DNA of 64,000 nucleotides. Source: Mannheimia glucosida. GTDB taxonomy: Bacteria; Pseudomonadota; Gammaproteobacteria; Enterobacterales; Pasteurellaceae. The translations under genes and the position numbers were made by a program. The stretch covers positions 620,001 to 684,000 of the forward strand of contig NZ_CP176502.1 of the NCBI RefSeq assembly GCF_046267875.1. Direction: 5' to 3'. Positions 1 through 7,985 of the stretch are shown here, in pieces. The notes below the pieces were generated by a model. It made no database searches. It was not told where the DNA came from and worked only from the letters and a program-made list of their open reading frames with translations. Numbering within the stretch: position 1 is the first letter of the stretch; every line of letters starts with the position of its first letter.

Positions 1-56
1 TTTCTGAACGAAATATTTTTCGGTCTCAATACTCGCTACGCTCGCTCCTGTGGAGC

Positions 57-91
57 CGTTGGCAAAGCCAACGTTCAAATGTAAACATTTG
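57..91. repeat. Two small inverted repeats downstream of hslV
   Basis: CGTTGGC (57-63) pairs with GCCAACG (67-73) over a 3-base loop, and CAAATG (76-81) pairs with CATTTG (86-91) over TAAA. They fill the gap after hslV. Neither is followed, in the direction of hslV transcription, by a clear T-run, so a terminator is not obvious; an mRNA-stabilising or repeat-element role is possible. No ORF is seen in 1-117. Confidence 0.5.
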
Positions 92-117
92 TCCCACAAG
101 GGGAGAGCGTTATTTAA

Positions 118-639
118 CTAGACTTCTTCAATCACATGATTGTGGTTACTGTAAATATCAATATCGCCGGCAATTTTTAATGCTTCGGCAACGATTTCTT
201 TTGCAGATAAATTATTTTCGGTACGTAATAACGCAAGAGCAGCGGCTTTCGCATAGTTACCGCCTGATCCAATCGCCAGCACATCTTGCTCCGGCTCAAT
301 CACATCGCCCGAACCTGAAACCAGTAGAAACTCGCTGTCGTTTGCTACAATCATCATCGCTTCTAAACGGCGTAAAGCACGCTCGGTACGCCACTCTTTT
401 GCCAGTTCCACTGCCGATTTCACTAGATGCCCTTGGTGTAACTCCAATTTTTTCTCGAATAAATCACGCAAAATAAAGGCATCAGCGGTCGAGCCTGCAA
501 AGCCTGTCACTACTTTGTCTTTATACAAACGGCGAACTTTTCGCACAGTGCCTTTCTCGATACAATTTCCAAGCGTTGCCTGACCATCACCACCGATAGC
601 CACTTTTCCGTCTTTACGCACGCATACAATCGTTGTCAT
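118..639 (-). CDS. hslV: ATP-dependent protease proteolytic subunit HslV
   Basis: HslV is the threonine-protease core of the cytosolic HslUV (ClpQY) complex, which degrades misfolded and regulatory proteins with the HslU unfoldase. The 173-residue product begins M-TTIVCVRKDGKVAIGGDGQ, placing the catalytic Thr at residue 2 after Met removal; the proteasome-beta-like fold continues through VTGFAGSTADAF and GSGGNYAKAAALAL. Length is normal for the family. hslU is the usual next gene in the direction of transcription; it would lie before base 1 and cannot be seen, and the 117 visible bases contain only small inverted repeats. The neighbouring sfsA lies 60 bp upstream on the same strand. Confidence 0.97.
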   Translation of the reverse strand: MTTIVCVRKDGKVAIGGDGQATLGNCIEKGTVRKVRRLYKDKVVTGFAGSTADAFILRDLFEKKLELHQGHLVKSAVELAKEWRTERALRRLEAMMIVANDSEFLLVSGSGDVIEPEQDVLAIGSGGNYAKAAALALLRTENNLSAKEIVAEALKIAGDIDIYSNHNHVIEEV

Positions 640-699
640 ACTAAATCCTTCTTTTTAAAAACTTTGGCTTATATGGGGATATGCTGTGTGTTTTCAAGC

Positions 700-1413
700 T
701 TAAAACTCACATTTCTTTGTTAAGGTTGCCGCAATAGGTTGCCCGTTTTCCAATGAAATTGCCATTTTATAGGCGAGAACTTGCACTTTTTGTGCAATGG
801 CTTGGGCGAATAATTCGGCATATTTGGGGTCTATCTGCTTTGCCACTTCAAACCGTTCAATACCTGTGTGCAAAATAGCGAAAAAAATGACCGCTTGTAA
901 GCCCTGTTCAGCGATTTTCGTCAGCTCCCGCAAATGTTTTTGCCCCCGCTCGGTTTTGGCATCGGGGAACATTCCCACACCGTTTTCGGTTAAAAGGGTG
1001 GTAGATTTCACTTCCACAAAACAATCCAGCAGAAGGTCCGATTTGAGCAAAAAATCAATCCGACTGTTTTCACTGCCATATTTTTGTTCAGGCAGAATGT
1101 GCTGATAATCGGCAAGCTCGCTAATCCATTGATTTTCCAGCGCTTCTTGTACCAGTTGATTGGCTCTTAAGGTATTTACGCAAATAAAATCGCCAGCTTG
1201 CGTTTGAGTAAGCTCCCAAGTGTGGGCATATTTACGCTTGGGGTTATCAGAGGTAGAAAACCAAACCTTGTCGCCTACATTCGCACAGCCTCTCATCGCT
1301 CCTGTGTTTGGGCAATGAATGGTAATTTGTTCGCCATTTGGCAACTGAATATCCGCAAGAAAACGTTTATAACGGCGAAGTAAAATGCCGTGGGAAAGAG
1401 GGGGAAACTGCAT
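700..1413 (-). CDS. sfsA: Sugar fermentation stimulation protein SfsA
   Basis: SfsA is a conserved 230-240 residue protein originally linked to maltose fermentation in E. coli and thought to bind nucleic acid. The N-terminal part has the family HCPNTGAM motif (33-40) followed by an OB-like region; the C-terminal half has a PD-(D/E)xK-like arrangement with D120, E134 and K136 (RIDF...EVKS). Full length at 237 residues. It is the third gene of a minus-strand run VOC protein, DMT exporter, sfsA, starting 15 bp after the exporter stop. The family assignment is firm, but the biochemical role remains uncertain. Confidence 0.95.
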   Translation of the reverse strand: MQFPPLSHGILLRRYKRFLADIQLPNGEQITIHCPNTGAMRGCANVGDKVWFSTSDNPKRKYAHTWELTQTQAGDFICVNTLRANQLVQEALENQWISELADYQHILPEQKYGSENSRIDFLLKSDLLLDCFVEVKSTTLLTENGVGMFPDAKTERGQKHLRELTKIAEQGLQAVIFFAILHTGIERFEVAKQIDPKYAELFAQAIAQKVQVLAYKMAISLENGQPIAATLTKKCEF

Positions 1414-1428
1414 TGGTAAAAAATCCTC

Positions 1429-2298
1429 TTAAAATGACCGCTTGTATCTTTTCATCATCGGCAGCAAAACGGAGAGTAAGGCAGTGCAAATCACGATAAT
1501 AATCCCAACCCAAGTAATGAGGCTCAGTCGCTCTGATAAAAAGACTAGCGCCATTAACAGCCCGAATACAGGTTCAAGGGCGAGTAGAATGCCTGCCAGA
1601 ATTGGGGAAGATTGGCTGATACCTTTGTTCCACAACAATATCGCCAAGCTGGTACAAATAATGCCCAAATATGCCACACTCGCCCACGCGGAGAGACTGG
1701 TCGGTAGTTGCCAATTCTCGGCAAAAAGTAATGTAACGGGTAAGGCGGTAATTGCCCCTTGCACCAGCGTAACATTGGTTAAATCGATCACTTTTACTGA
1801 TTGCAGAATCTCTTTGCTGAGGTACATTCCCACAATAAAACTTAAACTGCCTAAGGTTACAAGCAATAATCCTAATACATTGATTGAACCGCTATCATCG
1901 CTACCCGATGCCATAATTAAAATCCCTAAGCAGGCAAATAAACTTAGGATAAAATCGAGCCTAGTTGCCTGTTTTTTGAAACAAAAATAGCCGACTAACA
2001 CAGTTAAAAGCGGGTTTAGCCCGAGTAATGCCACTGCACTTGAGGCAGAAGTTAATTTCAAGCCTGAAAATTGTAAGATCACGCACAGCGGAAAAGTGAG
2101 AAAACTAATAAACCAAACTTTAATACGCTGATTTTTCTGAATTTTTTTATACCCACGCATAAAAAACGGCAGAGCGATAAATGCCGCCAACGTTAGCCGA
2201 ATTTGCATAATTTGGACAGGGTCAAAAGCCGAAATCGCCACTTTACCCACAATGAATGAGCTCGCCCAAATCAGGGTTGCAATCAGTAAATATAACAT
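1429..2298 (-). CDS. DMT-superfamily (EamA) transporter
   Basis: This 289-residue integral membrane protein has about ten hydrophobic segments arranged as two EamA repeats (roughly 1-130 and 140-280), with the N-terminal signature LIATLIWASSFIVGK. EamA proteins usually export amino acids or other metabolites, but the substrate cannot be read from sequence. Its ATG directly follows the TAA of the VOC gene (TAA at 2299-2301, ATG at 2298), so translation is probably coupled. sfsA follows after 15 bp. Function beyond the family name is not supported. Confidence 0.9.
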   Translation of the reverse strand: MLYLLIATLIWASSFIVGKVAISAFDPVQIMQIRLTLAAFIALPFFMRGYKKIQKNQRIKVWFISFLTFPLCVILQFSGLKLTSASSAVALLGLNPLLTVLVGYFCFKKQATRLDFILSLFACLGILIMASGSDDSGSINVLGLLLVTLGSLSFIVGMYLSKEILQSVKVIDLTNVTLVQGAITALPVTLLFAENWQLPTSLSAWASVAYLGIICTSLAILLWNKGISQSSPILAGILLALEPVFGLLMALVFLSERLSLITWVGIIIVICTALLSVLLPMMKRYKRSF

Positions 2299-2691
2299 TT
2301 AGACCTCGTAAAACTCTAACGGCAGATCGTCCGGATCACGGAAAAACGTGAAGCGTTTGCCGGTGATCTCATCAATTCGGATCCCTTCGTGCGGTAATTG
2401 ATGTTGTTCTAAAAATGTGATGGCGTGTTCAATATTTTCCACTCGAAATGCTAAATGGCGAAGCCCACAGGTTTCGGGCGAGGTGGAACGAGGTGGTGTT
2501 TCCGGAAAGCTGAATAATTCAATTTGTGAACCATCTTTAAAGCGTAAATCCAATTTATAGCTGGCACGCTGCTCACGGTAGGTTTCTGCGATGATCTCCG
2601 CCCCTAAAACGCGGGTGTAGAAATGTTTGGATTTTTCGTAATCGGAAACAATTAATGCAACGTGGTGAAAACCTAAAATGGGTGATGTCAT
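2299..2691 (-). CDS. VOC-family metalloenzyme (YaeR/glyoxalase-like)
   Basis: A 130-residue vicinal-oxygen-chelate protein of the YaeR type. The four metal-ligand positions of the fold are present: His in FHHVALIV (9 or 10), Glu58 (IELF), His79 (LRHLAF) and Glu126 (LEFYEV). Members act as lyases, isomerases or dioxygenases; this small cytosolic subgroup is often labelled lactoylglutathione-lyase-like without proof of activity. It heads the minus-strand run VOC-DMT-sfsA, and its promoter region (2692-2775) is shared divergently with mutY. Confidence 0.88.
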   Translation of the reverse strand: MTSPILGFHHVALIVSDYEKSKHFYTRVLGAEIIAETYREQRASYKLDLRFKDGSQIELFSFPETPPRSTSPETCGLRHLAFRVENIEHAITFLEQHQLPHEGIRIDEITGKRFTFFRDPDDLPLEFYEV

Positions 2692-2775
2692 CTTTTTTCC
2701 TTAATGTGTAAAAATTTTTGGTAAAACTAACCGCTTGCAGTATGATAATTTATTTTTCCGATTTCAAGATTTTTA

Positions 2776-3921
2776 ATGAACAGCAATTCACTATTTCCTT
2801 TAGCGAAAGCAAAAGCCTCTGATCCGTTTGCCAAAGCTGTTTTAGCTTGGTTTGAGCAATATGGACGGAAACATTTACCTTGGCAACAAAATAAAACGCT
2901 GTATCAGGTTTGGTTGTCGGAAGTGATGTTGCAACAAACCCAAGTAGCGACCGTTATTCCTTATTTTGCACGTTTTATGGAACGATTTCCCACCGTAATT
3001 GACTTAGCTAATGCCTCGATTGATGAAGTACTGCATTTGTGGACGGGGCTGGGCTATTATGCTCGGGCAAGAAATTTGCACAAAGCGGCAATTCAAATTC
3101 GAGATGAGTTTGGCGGTGAATTTCCCACCCGATTTGATGATGTATTGGCATTAACCGGCGTGGGCAGAAGCACTGCAGGGGCGATTTTGTCTTCGGTGTT
3201 AGATTCCCCACACCCGATTTTAGACGGCAATGTTAAACGGGTATTAAGCCGTTATTTTGCGGTAGAAGGCTGGGCGGGTGAAAAGGCGGTGGAAAATCGC
3301 CTTTGGCAATTAAGCGAAAGTGTGACACCCGATACCCAAGTGGCAGACTTTAACCAAGCAATGATGGATTTAGGGGCGATGATTTGCACCCGTACAAAAC
3401 CAAAGTGCTTGCTCTGTCCGCTACAAGAAAATTGTAAAACAAATGCAATGCAAGCGTGGGATCTGTTCCCAGCCAAGAAACCGAAAAAAACCTTGCCGGA
3501 GCGTCAAACCTATTTTTTAGTGCTGAAAAGCGGCTCGAAAGTGCTGTTACAAAAACGGGAAGCAAAAGGTATTTGGGGAGGCTTATTTGTGTTTCCGCAA
3601 TTCGAGAGTGTGGACGAATTCAAACGGTCTGATTTTATGCGAAATTTGCAAATTTCACAGCAATTAACCGCATTTAGGCACACATTCAGCCATTTTCATT
3701 TGGATATTACCCCGATTTTAGTAGAAGTCGATTTGCAAAAAATAAATGAAAATTCACCGCTTGTTGTCGAAGAAAAAGCAGGAAATTATCTTTCTAAGGT
3801 ATCTTCAGAAGTGGATTATTGGTATGATTTGCACCAACATAACGAAGTAGGTTTAGCTACGCCGGTCAAACGAATTTTAGATGAGCTGGCATTCAATGTA
3901 AAAAATGAGATTAAGGATTAA
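2776..3921 (+). CDS. mutY: Adenine DNA glycosylase MutY
   Basis: MutY removes adenine mispaired with 8-oxoguanine, starting base-excision repair. The 381-residue protein shows the catalytic Glu49 (WLSEVMLQQTQV), the helix-hairpin-helix LTGVGRSTAG (about 126-135), catalytic Asp150 (HPILDGNVKR), the [4Fe-4S] ligands C204, C211, C214 and C220 (C-x6-C-x2-C-x5-C), and a C-terminal NUDIX-like domain from about 240 that recognises 8-oxoG. It starts the mutY-yggX-mltC operon, a conserved gammaproteobacterial order, with yggX beginning 3 bp after the stop. Confidence 0.98.
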   Translation: MNSNSLFPLAKAKASDPFAKAVLAWFEQYGRKHLPWQQNKTLYQVWLSEVMLQQTQVATVIPYFARFMERFPTVIDLANASIDEVLHLWTGLGYYARARNLHKAAIQIRDEFGGEFPTRFDDVLALTGVGRSTAGAILSSVLDSPHPILDGNVKRVLSRYFAVEGWAGEKAVENRLWQLSESVTPDTQVADFNQAMMDLGAMICTRTKPKCLLCPLQENCKTNAMQAWDLFPAKKPKKTLPERQTYFLVLKSGSKVLLQKREAKGIWGGLFVFPQFESVDEFKRSDFMRNLQISQQLTAFRHTFSHFHLDITPILVEVDLQKINENSPLVVEEKAGNYLSKVSSEVDYWYDLHQHNEVGLATPVKRILDELAFNVKNEIKD

Positions 3922-3924
3922 ATT

Positions 3925-4194
3925 ATGGCTCGTACCGTATTTTGCGAATATTTAAAACAAGAGGCAGAAGGTTTAGATTTTCAACTTTATCCGGGGGAGC
4001 TGGGTAAGCGTATTTTTGACTCAATCAGCAAGCAAGCGTGGTCTGAGTGGATTAAAAAACAGACGATGATCGTCAATGAGAAAAAACTCAGTATGATGAA
4101 CCCCGAACACCGTAAACTGCTCGAACAAGAGATGGTCAATTTTTTATTTGAAGGTAAAGAGATCATCATCGAAGGCTATAAGCCGGTCGAATAA
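3925..4194 (+). CDS. yggX: Fe(2+)-trafficking / oxidative damage protection protein YggX
   Basis: YggX is a small cytosolic protein that protects iron-sulfur clusters and limits oxidative damage, and has been proposed to traffic ferrous iron. The 89-residue product begins MARTVFCEYLKQEAEGLDFQ with the conserved Cys7 and contains GKRIFDSISKQAW; length is standard. Position between mutY (a [4Fe-4S] enzyme) and mltC matches the E. coli operon. The gap to mltC is 16 bp. Confidence 0.97.
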   Translation: MARTVFCEYLKQEAEGLDFQLYPGELGKRIFDSISKQAWSEWIKKQTMIVNEKKLSMMNPEHRKLLEQEMVNFLFEGKEIIIEGYKPVE

Positions 4195-4210
4195 TAAAGG
4201 TTAAATCACA

Positions 4211-5302
4211 ATGAAAAAATATGCTAAATATTTGCCGATGTTGGCAATTATTCCGTTTCTTATTGCGTGTGGGAGCAATAAATCGACTAAGAAGCCAAAA
4301 TCTACCCGAGTAGATTATTCTAAAGATACCAATGGTTTGGATATTTTGGCAGGGCAGTTTTCTCACAATATTGATGATATTTGGGGAAGTAACGAGCTGT
4401 TAGTTGCCAGTAAGAAAGATTATGTGAAATATACGGATAAGTTTTACACCCGTAGCCATATTTCGTTTGAAGAAGGGGTGATTACGATTGAGACTTTAGG
4501 GAATCAGAATCATCTACGCAATTCGATTATTCATACCCTCTTAATGGGTAGAGACCCGAAAGGGATTGATTTATTTGCCTCAGGCGATGCTCCGATTAGC
4601 TCTAACCCTTTCCTAAACGGACAGGTTGAAGATCAATTCGGGCGAAATATTACCAATGTTGCCATCGCCAATGATTTTGCGACTTATTTGTTGCAAAATA
4701 AGGTGCAAACACGCCGTTTGAAAAATGGTCAAACTGTGAGCTTTGTAACGATTAAAATGGTGGCAGGACACATTGAAGTACGTGCAAGACAATATTTACC
4801 GCTGGTGCGTAAAATGGCGAAGCAGTATGGTATTGAGCCAAGTTTGATTTTAGGGATTATGGAAGTCGAATCAGCATTCAACCCGTACGCAATCAGCTAT
4901 GCCAATGCGATTGGCTTAATGCAGGTTGTACCTCGTACCGCCGGGCGTGATATTTTTGCCCGTAAAGGTATGGGAGGGCAGCCAAGTCGTGAATATCTTT
5001 ATAATCCATCAAATAACATTGATGCAGGTACGCTTTATTTGACTATTTTGCGTGATGAATACTTAGATGGAATTGAAGATCCTGTGGCTAAACGCTATGC
5101 GATGATTTCTGCGTATAATAGCGGTGCTGGTGCGGTATTGCGAGTGTTTGATTCCGATAAATACTCTGCGATTGATAGAATTAACGATCTTTCGCCTGAT
5201 GCGGTTTATCGAATTTTAACTACTGCTCATCCATCTTCTCAAGCTAGAAATTATTTAAGAAAAGTAACCACCGCCAGAGAGAAATATCGCAATATTCGTT
5301 AA
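4211..5302 (+). CDS. mltC: Membrane-bound lytic murein transglycosylase C
   Basis: MltC is an outer-membrane lipoprotein that cleaves peptidoglycan glycan strands to 1,6-anhydromuramyl products. The 363-residue precursor has a lipoprotein signal peptide ending in a lipobox with Cys20 (FLIACGSNK), an N-terminal domain to about 190, and a C-terminal SLT domain with catalytic Glu220 (MEVESAFNP) followed by GLMQV and AYNSGAG. It is the last gene of the mutY-yggX-mltC operon; a tRNA promoter follows within 90 bp. Confidence 0.97.
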   Translation: MKKYAKYLPMLAIIPFLIACGSNKSTKKPKSTRVDYSKDTNGLDILAGQFSHNIDDIWGSNELLVASKKDYVKYTDKFYTRSHISFEEGVITIETLGNQNHLRNSIIHTLLMGRDPKGIDLFASGDAPISSNPFLNGQVEDQFGRNITNVAIANDFATYLLQNKVQTRRLKNGQTVSFVTIKMVAGHIEVRARQYLPLVRKMAKQYGIEPSLILGIMEVESAFNPYAISYANAIGLMQVVPRTAGRDIFARKGMGGQPSREYLYNPSNNIDAGTLYLTILRDEYLDGIEDPVAKRYAMISAYNSGAGAVLRVFDSDKYSAIDRINDLSPDAVYRILTTAHPSSQARNYLRKVTTAREKYRNIR

Positions 5303-5386
5303 TGCGTGAATTATGCTGTTTTTTAGCCGAAAAGTATAAAAAAAGCACATTCGAGCAACGGTTTTTTCAAATTTGTAAAAAAACGT

Positions 5387-5415
5387 TTGACGTTGCAAGC
5401 TGAAATCAGCATAAT
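5387..5415 (+). promoter_or_regulatory. Promoter of first tRNA-Phe/tRNA-Asn unit
   Basis: TTGACG (5387-5392), a 17-base spacer and CATAAT (5410-5415) sit 19 bases before the tRNA-Phe. Both hexamers are close to sigma-70 consensus. The start of the duplicated segment (5403) lies inside the spacer. Confidence 0.8.
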
Positions 5416-5433
5416 GCACCACGCAACGACGTT

Positions 5434-5509
5434 GCCTCGATAGCTCAGTCGGTAGAGCAGGGGATTGAAAATCCCCGTGTCGGTGGTTCGATTCCGCCTC
5501 GAGGCACCA
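5434..5509 (+). tRNA. tRNA-Phe (GAA), copy 1
   Basis: A 76-nt cloverleaf. The GCCTCGA/TCGAGGC acceptor stem is fully paired, the CCA end is encoded, and the anticodon GAA sits in TTGAAAA. The copy at 5761-5836 is identical. Confidence 0.98.
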
Positions 5510-5514
5510 TCAAT

Positions 5515-5590
5515 TCCTCCTTAGTTCAGTCGGTAGAACGGTGGACTGTTAATCCATATGTCGCAGGTTCGAGTCCCGCAGGAGGAGCCA
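5515..5590 (+). tRNA. tRNA-Asn (GTT), copy 1
   Basis: A 76-nt cloverleaf with acceptor TCCTCCT/AGGAGGA, discriminator G, encoded CCA, and anticodon GTT in ACTGTTAAT. It lies 5 bases after tRNA-Phe and is clearly cotranscribed. Confidence 0.98.
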
Positions 5591-5600
5591 TATTCCGAAG

Positions 5601-5632
5601 CCCTGATGAGTAATCATCAGGGTTTTCTTTTT
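5601..5632 (+). terminator. Terminator of first tRNA-Phe/Asn unit
   Basis: The stem CCCTGATGA/TCATCAGGG is followed by a T-rich tail (TTTTCTTTTT). Confidence 0.9.
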
Positions 5633-5713
5633 GAGCTTTCCGGCTAACTACTAAGAAATTGCTCAATTTTTAGTATTATGCGTTCAAAAACGTTAAATTT
5701 TTGAGAATTGTAT

Positions 5714-5742
5714 TTGACGAAGCCCGAAAAAATCAGCATAAT
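5714..5742 (+). promoter_or_regulatory. Promoter of second tRNA-Phe/tRNA-Asn unit (junction-assembled)
   Basis: TTGACG (5714-5719), a 17-base spacer and CATAAT (5737-5742). The -10 belongs to the duplicated block, while the -35 and half the spacer are unique sequence that differs from copy 1, yet the -35 hexamer and spacing are the same. Confidence 0.75.
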
Positions 5743-5760
5743 GCACCACGCAACGACGTT

Positions 5761-5836
5761 GCCTCGATAGCTCAGTCGGTAGAGCAGGGGATTGAAAATC
5801 CCCGTGTCGGTGGTTCGATTCCGCCTCGAGGCACCA
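5761..5836 (+). tRNA. tRNA-Phe (GAA), copy 2
   Basis: Identical in sequence to the copy at 5434-5509, with an intact acceptor stem, GAA anticodon and encoded CCA. Confidence 0.98.
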
Positions 5837-5841
5837 TCAAT

Positions 5842-5917
5842 TCCTCCTTAGTTCAGTCGGTAGAACGGTGGACTGTTAATCCATATGTCGCAGGTTCGAG
5901 TCCCGCAGGAGGAGCCA
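5842..5917 (+). tRNA. tRNA-Asn (GTT), copy 2
   Basis: Identical in sequence to the copy at 5515-5590. Confidence 0.98.
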
Positions 5918-5927
5918 TATTCCGAAG

Positions 5928-5959
5928 CCCTGATGAGTAATCATCAGGGCTTTCTTTTT
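5928..5959 (+). terminator. Terminator of second tRNA-Phe/Asn unit
   Basis: Same CCCTGATGA/TCATCAGGG stem as copy 1, with tail CTTTCTTTTT. Confidence 0.9.
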
Positions 5960-6120
5960 GCTCTCATTTTTTCAAACAATAATATCCCCTTTAATTTTGT
6001 GATTTACCTCTCATTTCTAACATAAATTTGAAAATATCACTTCACTTTTATACGCAATTCGGAGTATTATGATCACACAATATAACTAAATAATGATTCC
6101 TCGAATATCGTCAAATTTTA

Positions 6121-6152
6121 CGGCATAGTTTAATCGCTATGCCGTTTTTTTA
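6121..6152 (+). terminator. Orphan intrinsic terminator upstream of ffh
   Basis: The stem CGGCATAG (6121-6128)/CTATGCCG (6137-6144) is followed by TTTTTTT. The preceding tRNA unit already has its own terminator at 5928-5959, so this may end a short untranslated transcript (about 6060-6150). No coding frame is seen between 5960 and 6252. Confidence 0.75.
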
Positions 6153-6252
6153 TTTCCCTATAACCGTAACGCTTTTTTTTGTATAATGGCGGCAACTTTC
6201 CGCTCACAAGCGGTACTTTTTTCCTAAAATTTTACAAATTGAGAAAGTTGAT

Positions 6253-7644
6253 ATGTTTGAAAACCTCTCTGACAGATTGTCTAAAACGCTGCGTAACATT
6301 ACGGGCAAAGGTCGCCTAACGGAAGATAATATTAAAGATACCCTGCGTGAAGTGCGTATGGCATTGTTGGAGGCGGATGTTGCCCTCCCTGTTGTGCGTG
6401 ATTTCATCAACAAGGTCAAAGAGCGTGCGTTAGGAGTTGAGGTAAACAAAAGCCTCACACCGGGGCAAGAGTTCTTAAAAATCGTACAAAGCGAATTAGA
6501 AACGGCAATGGGAGAAGCCAACGAGGAGCTAAATCTTGCGACCCAACCGCCGGCGGTAATTTTAATGGCAGGTTTGCAAGGTGCGGGTAAAACCACCTCT
6601 GTCGGCAAATTGGCAAAATTCCTGAAAGAACGCCACAAGAAAAAGGTGTTGGTGGTTTCTGCCGACGTTTACCGCCCTGCTGCTATCAAACAGCTACAGA
6701 CCCTTGCTGAAGCGTTAAAAGTGGACTTCTTCCCGACCGAAACCAGCCAAAAACCGGTAGCGATTGCAGAAGCGGCACTGAAGCACGCTAAGCTTAATTT
6801 CTTTGATGTATTGATTGTGGATACTGCCGGTCGTTTACACGTTGATGGTGAAATGATGGAAGAGATCCAACAAATCCACGCTGTGCTGAATCCGATTGAA
6901 ACGCTATTTACGGTTGATGCGATGACCGGTCAAGACGCTGCTAACACCGCAAAAGCCTTTAACGAAGCGTTGCAGCTTACCGGTGTTATTCTCACTAAAG
7001 TCGATGGCGATGCCCGAGGCGGTGCGGCACTTTCTATTCGCCAAATTACCGGTAAACCGATTAAATTCTTAGGTGTGGGTGAAAAAACCGATGCCCTTGA
7101 GCCGTTCCACCCTGATCGTGTGGCTTCTCGCATTTTAGGTATGGGCGATGTAATGTCTTTAATTGAAGATATTCAACGCTCGGTCGATCAAGAAAAAGCC
7201 GAAAAAATGGCAGCAAAATTCAAAAAAGGCGATGAATTTACCTTGGAAGATTTCCGTGAGCAGCTTATCGAAATGAAAAAAATGGGTGGAATGATGTCGA
7301 TGCTCGATAAACTACCGGGGGCGAAAAACCTGCCTGACCACGTTAAAAGTCAGGTTGATGATAAAATGTTCATTAAAATGGAAGCCATCATCAATTCTAT
7401 GACCTTAAAAGAGCGGGCAAATCCGGATATTATCAAAGGCTCACGCCGCCGCCGTATCGCACTTGGCTCCGGCACACAGGTGCAAGATGTAAATAAGCTG
7501 CTCAAGCAGTTTGATGATATGCAACGTATGATGAAAAAAATGCGTAAAGGTGGAATGGCAAAAATGATGCGTGGTGTTAAAGGTATGATGGGTGGTGGTC
7601 TAGGCGGTCTCGGTGGCTTAGGCAGGATGTTTGGTAAACGTTAA
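6253..7644 (+). CDS. ffh: Signal recognition particle protein Ffh
   Basis: Ffh is the GTPase and signal-peptide-binding protein of the SRP; with 4.5S RNA and FtsY it targets nascent membrane proteins to SecYEG. The 463-residue protein has an N-terminal helical bundle (1-90), the NG GTPase domain with G1 loop GLQGAGKT (107-114) and DTAGRLHVD near 190, and a methionine-rich M domain from about 300 ending in MMKKMRKGGMAKMMRG and a glycine-rich tail. It stands alone, with a strong terminator 34 bp after the stop. Confidence 0.98.
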   Translation: MFENLSDRLSKTLRNITGKGRLTEDNIKDTLREVRMALLEADVALPVVRDFINKVKERALGVEVNKSLTPGQEFLKIVQSELETAMGEANEELNLATQPPAVILMAGLQGAGKTTSVGKLAKFLKERHKKKVLVVSADVYRPAAIKQLQTLAEALKVDFFPTETSQKPVAIAEAALKHAKLNFFDVLIVDTAGRLHVDGEMMEEIQQIHAVLNPIETLFTVDAMTGQDAANTAKAFNEALQLTGVILTKVDGDARGGAALSIRQITGKPIKFLGVGEKTDALEPFHPDRVASRILGMGDVMSLIEDIQRSVDQEKAEKMAAKFKKGDEFTLEDFREQLIEMKKMGGMMSMLDKLPGAKNLPDHVKSQVDDKMFIKMEAIINSMTLKERANPDIIKGSRRRRIALGSGTQVQDVNKLLKQFDDMQRMMKKMRKGGMAKMMRGVKGMMGGGLGGLGGLGRMFGKR

Positions 7645-7677
7645 TATTCCTATTTTATTAGTACCAGCCTAAAATCA

Positions 7678-7712
7678 GTTAACAATCCGTTTTGCTAGGA
7701 TTGTTAACTTTC
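7678..7712 (+). terminator. Terminator of ffh
   Basis: An 11-bp perfect stem, GTTAACAATCC (7678-7688)/GGATTGTTAAC (7698-7708), precedes TTTCCC. Its T-run is short. Confidence 0.8.
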
Positions 7713-7893
7713 CCTATTAATATCTTATTTGCAAAAATAATACTTTTTGATTGCTTGTCGTTTTATAAAAGAAACTTAATAGATTCAAATTGTGTGGATC
7801 TTATTTTCGTAAAATAATCCTTATATTATTCATCTTAAGTATTCCGAAGACTTCTGGTAAATATAGATAAAATTTTAGATTTAATCTTTAATT

Positions 7894-7912
7894 GAAAATA
7901 ATTATTATTTGA
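7894..7912 (+). promoter_or_regulatory. Possible Fur box upstream of hutWX
   Basis: GAAAATAATTATTATTTGA matches the 19-bp Fur consensus at about 12 positions and overlaps the FNR site. A second partial match, GATAATGATTAT (7982-7993), spans the start codon. The region is very AT-rich, so chance matches are likely; haem-acquisition genes are commonly Fur-regulated. Confidence 0.4.
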
Positions 7913-7950
7913 TTTTAATCAAGTCATTCATAACTTAATTTTGTTATAAA
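7909..7950 (+). promoter_or_regulatory. Class II FNR-dependent promoter of the anaerobic haem operon
   Basis: TTGATTTTAATCAA (7909-7922) fits the FNR consensus TTGAT-N4-ATCAA perfectly. TATAAA (7945-7950) is a good -10. A start near 7957 would put the FNR site centre at -41.5, the classical activating position. The rest of 7713-7985 holds no ORF. Confidence 0.75.
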
Positions 7951-7985
7951 TATGACCTTGTTTATAGCACTATTTTGTTTCGATA

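Larger units (their letters stand above)
5403..5633 (+). repeat. Tandem duplication, copy 1 (tRNA-Phe + tRNA-Asn + terminator)
   Basis: This 231-bp segment recurs at 5730-5960 (offset 327) with a single visible difference (T5623 versus C5950, just after the terminator stem). It contains the -10 box, both tRNAs and the terminator but not the -35 box. Confidence 0.95.
5730..5960 (+). repeat. Tandem duplication, copy 2
   Basis: Second copy of the 231-bp tRNA-Phe/tRNA-Asn/terminator block at 5403-5633; 96 bp of unique sequence separates the copies. Confidence 0.95.

Noticed and set aside
5701..5940. 79-codon open frame over the second tRNA-Phe/tRNA-Asn unit
   Set aside because: It is simply the tRNA sequence read through; its protein (SIAQSVEQGIENPRVGGSIPP-like) is a well-known tRNA translation artefact.
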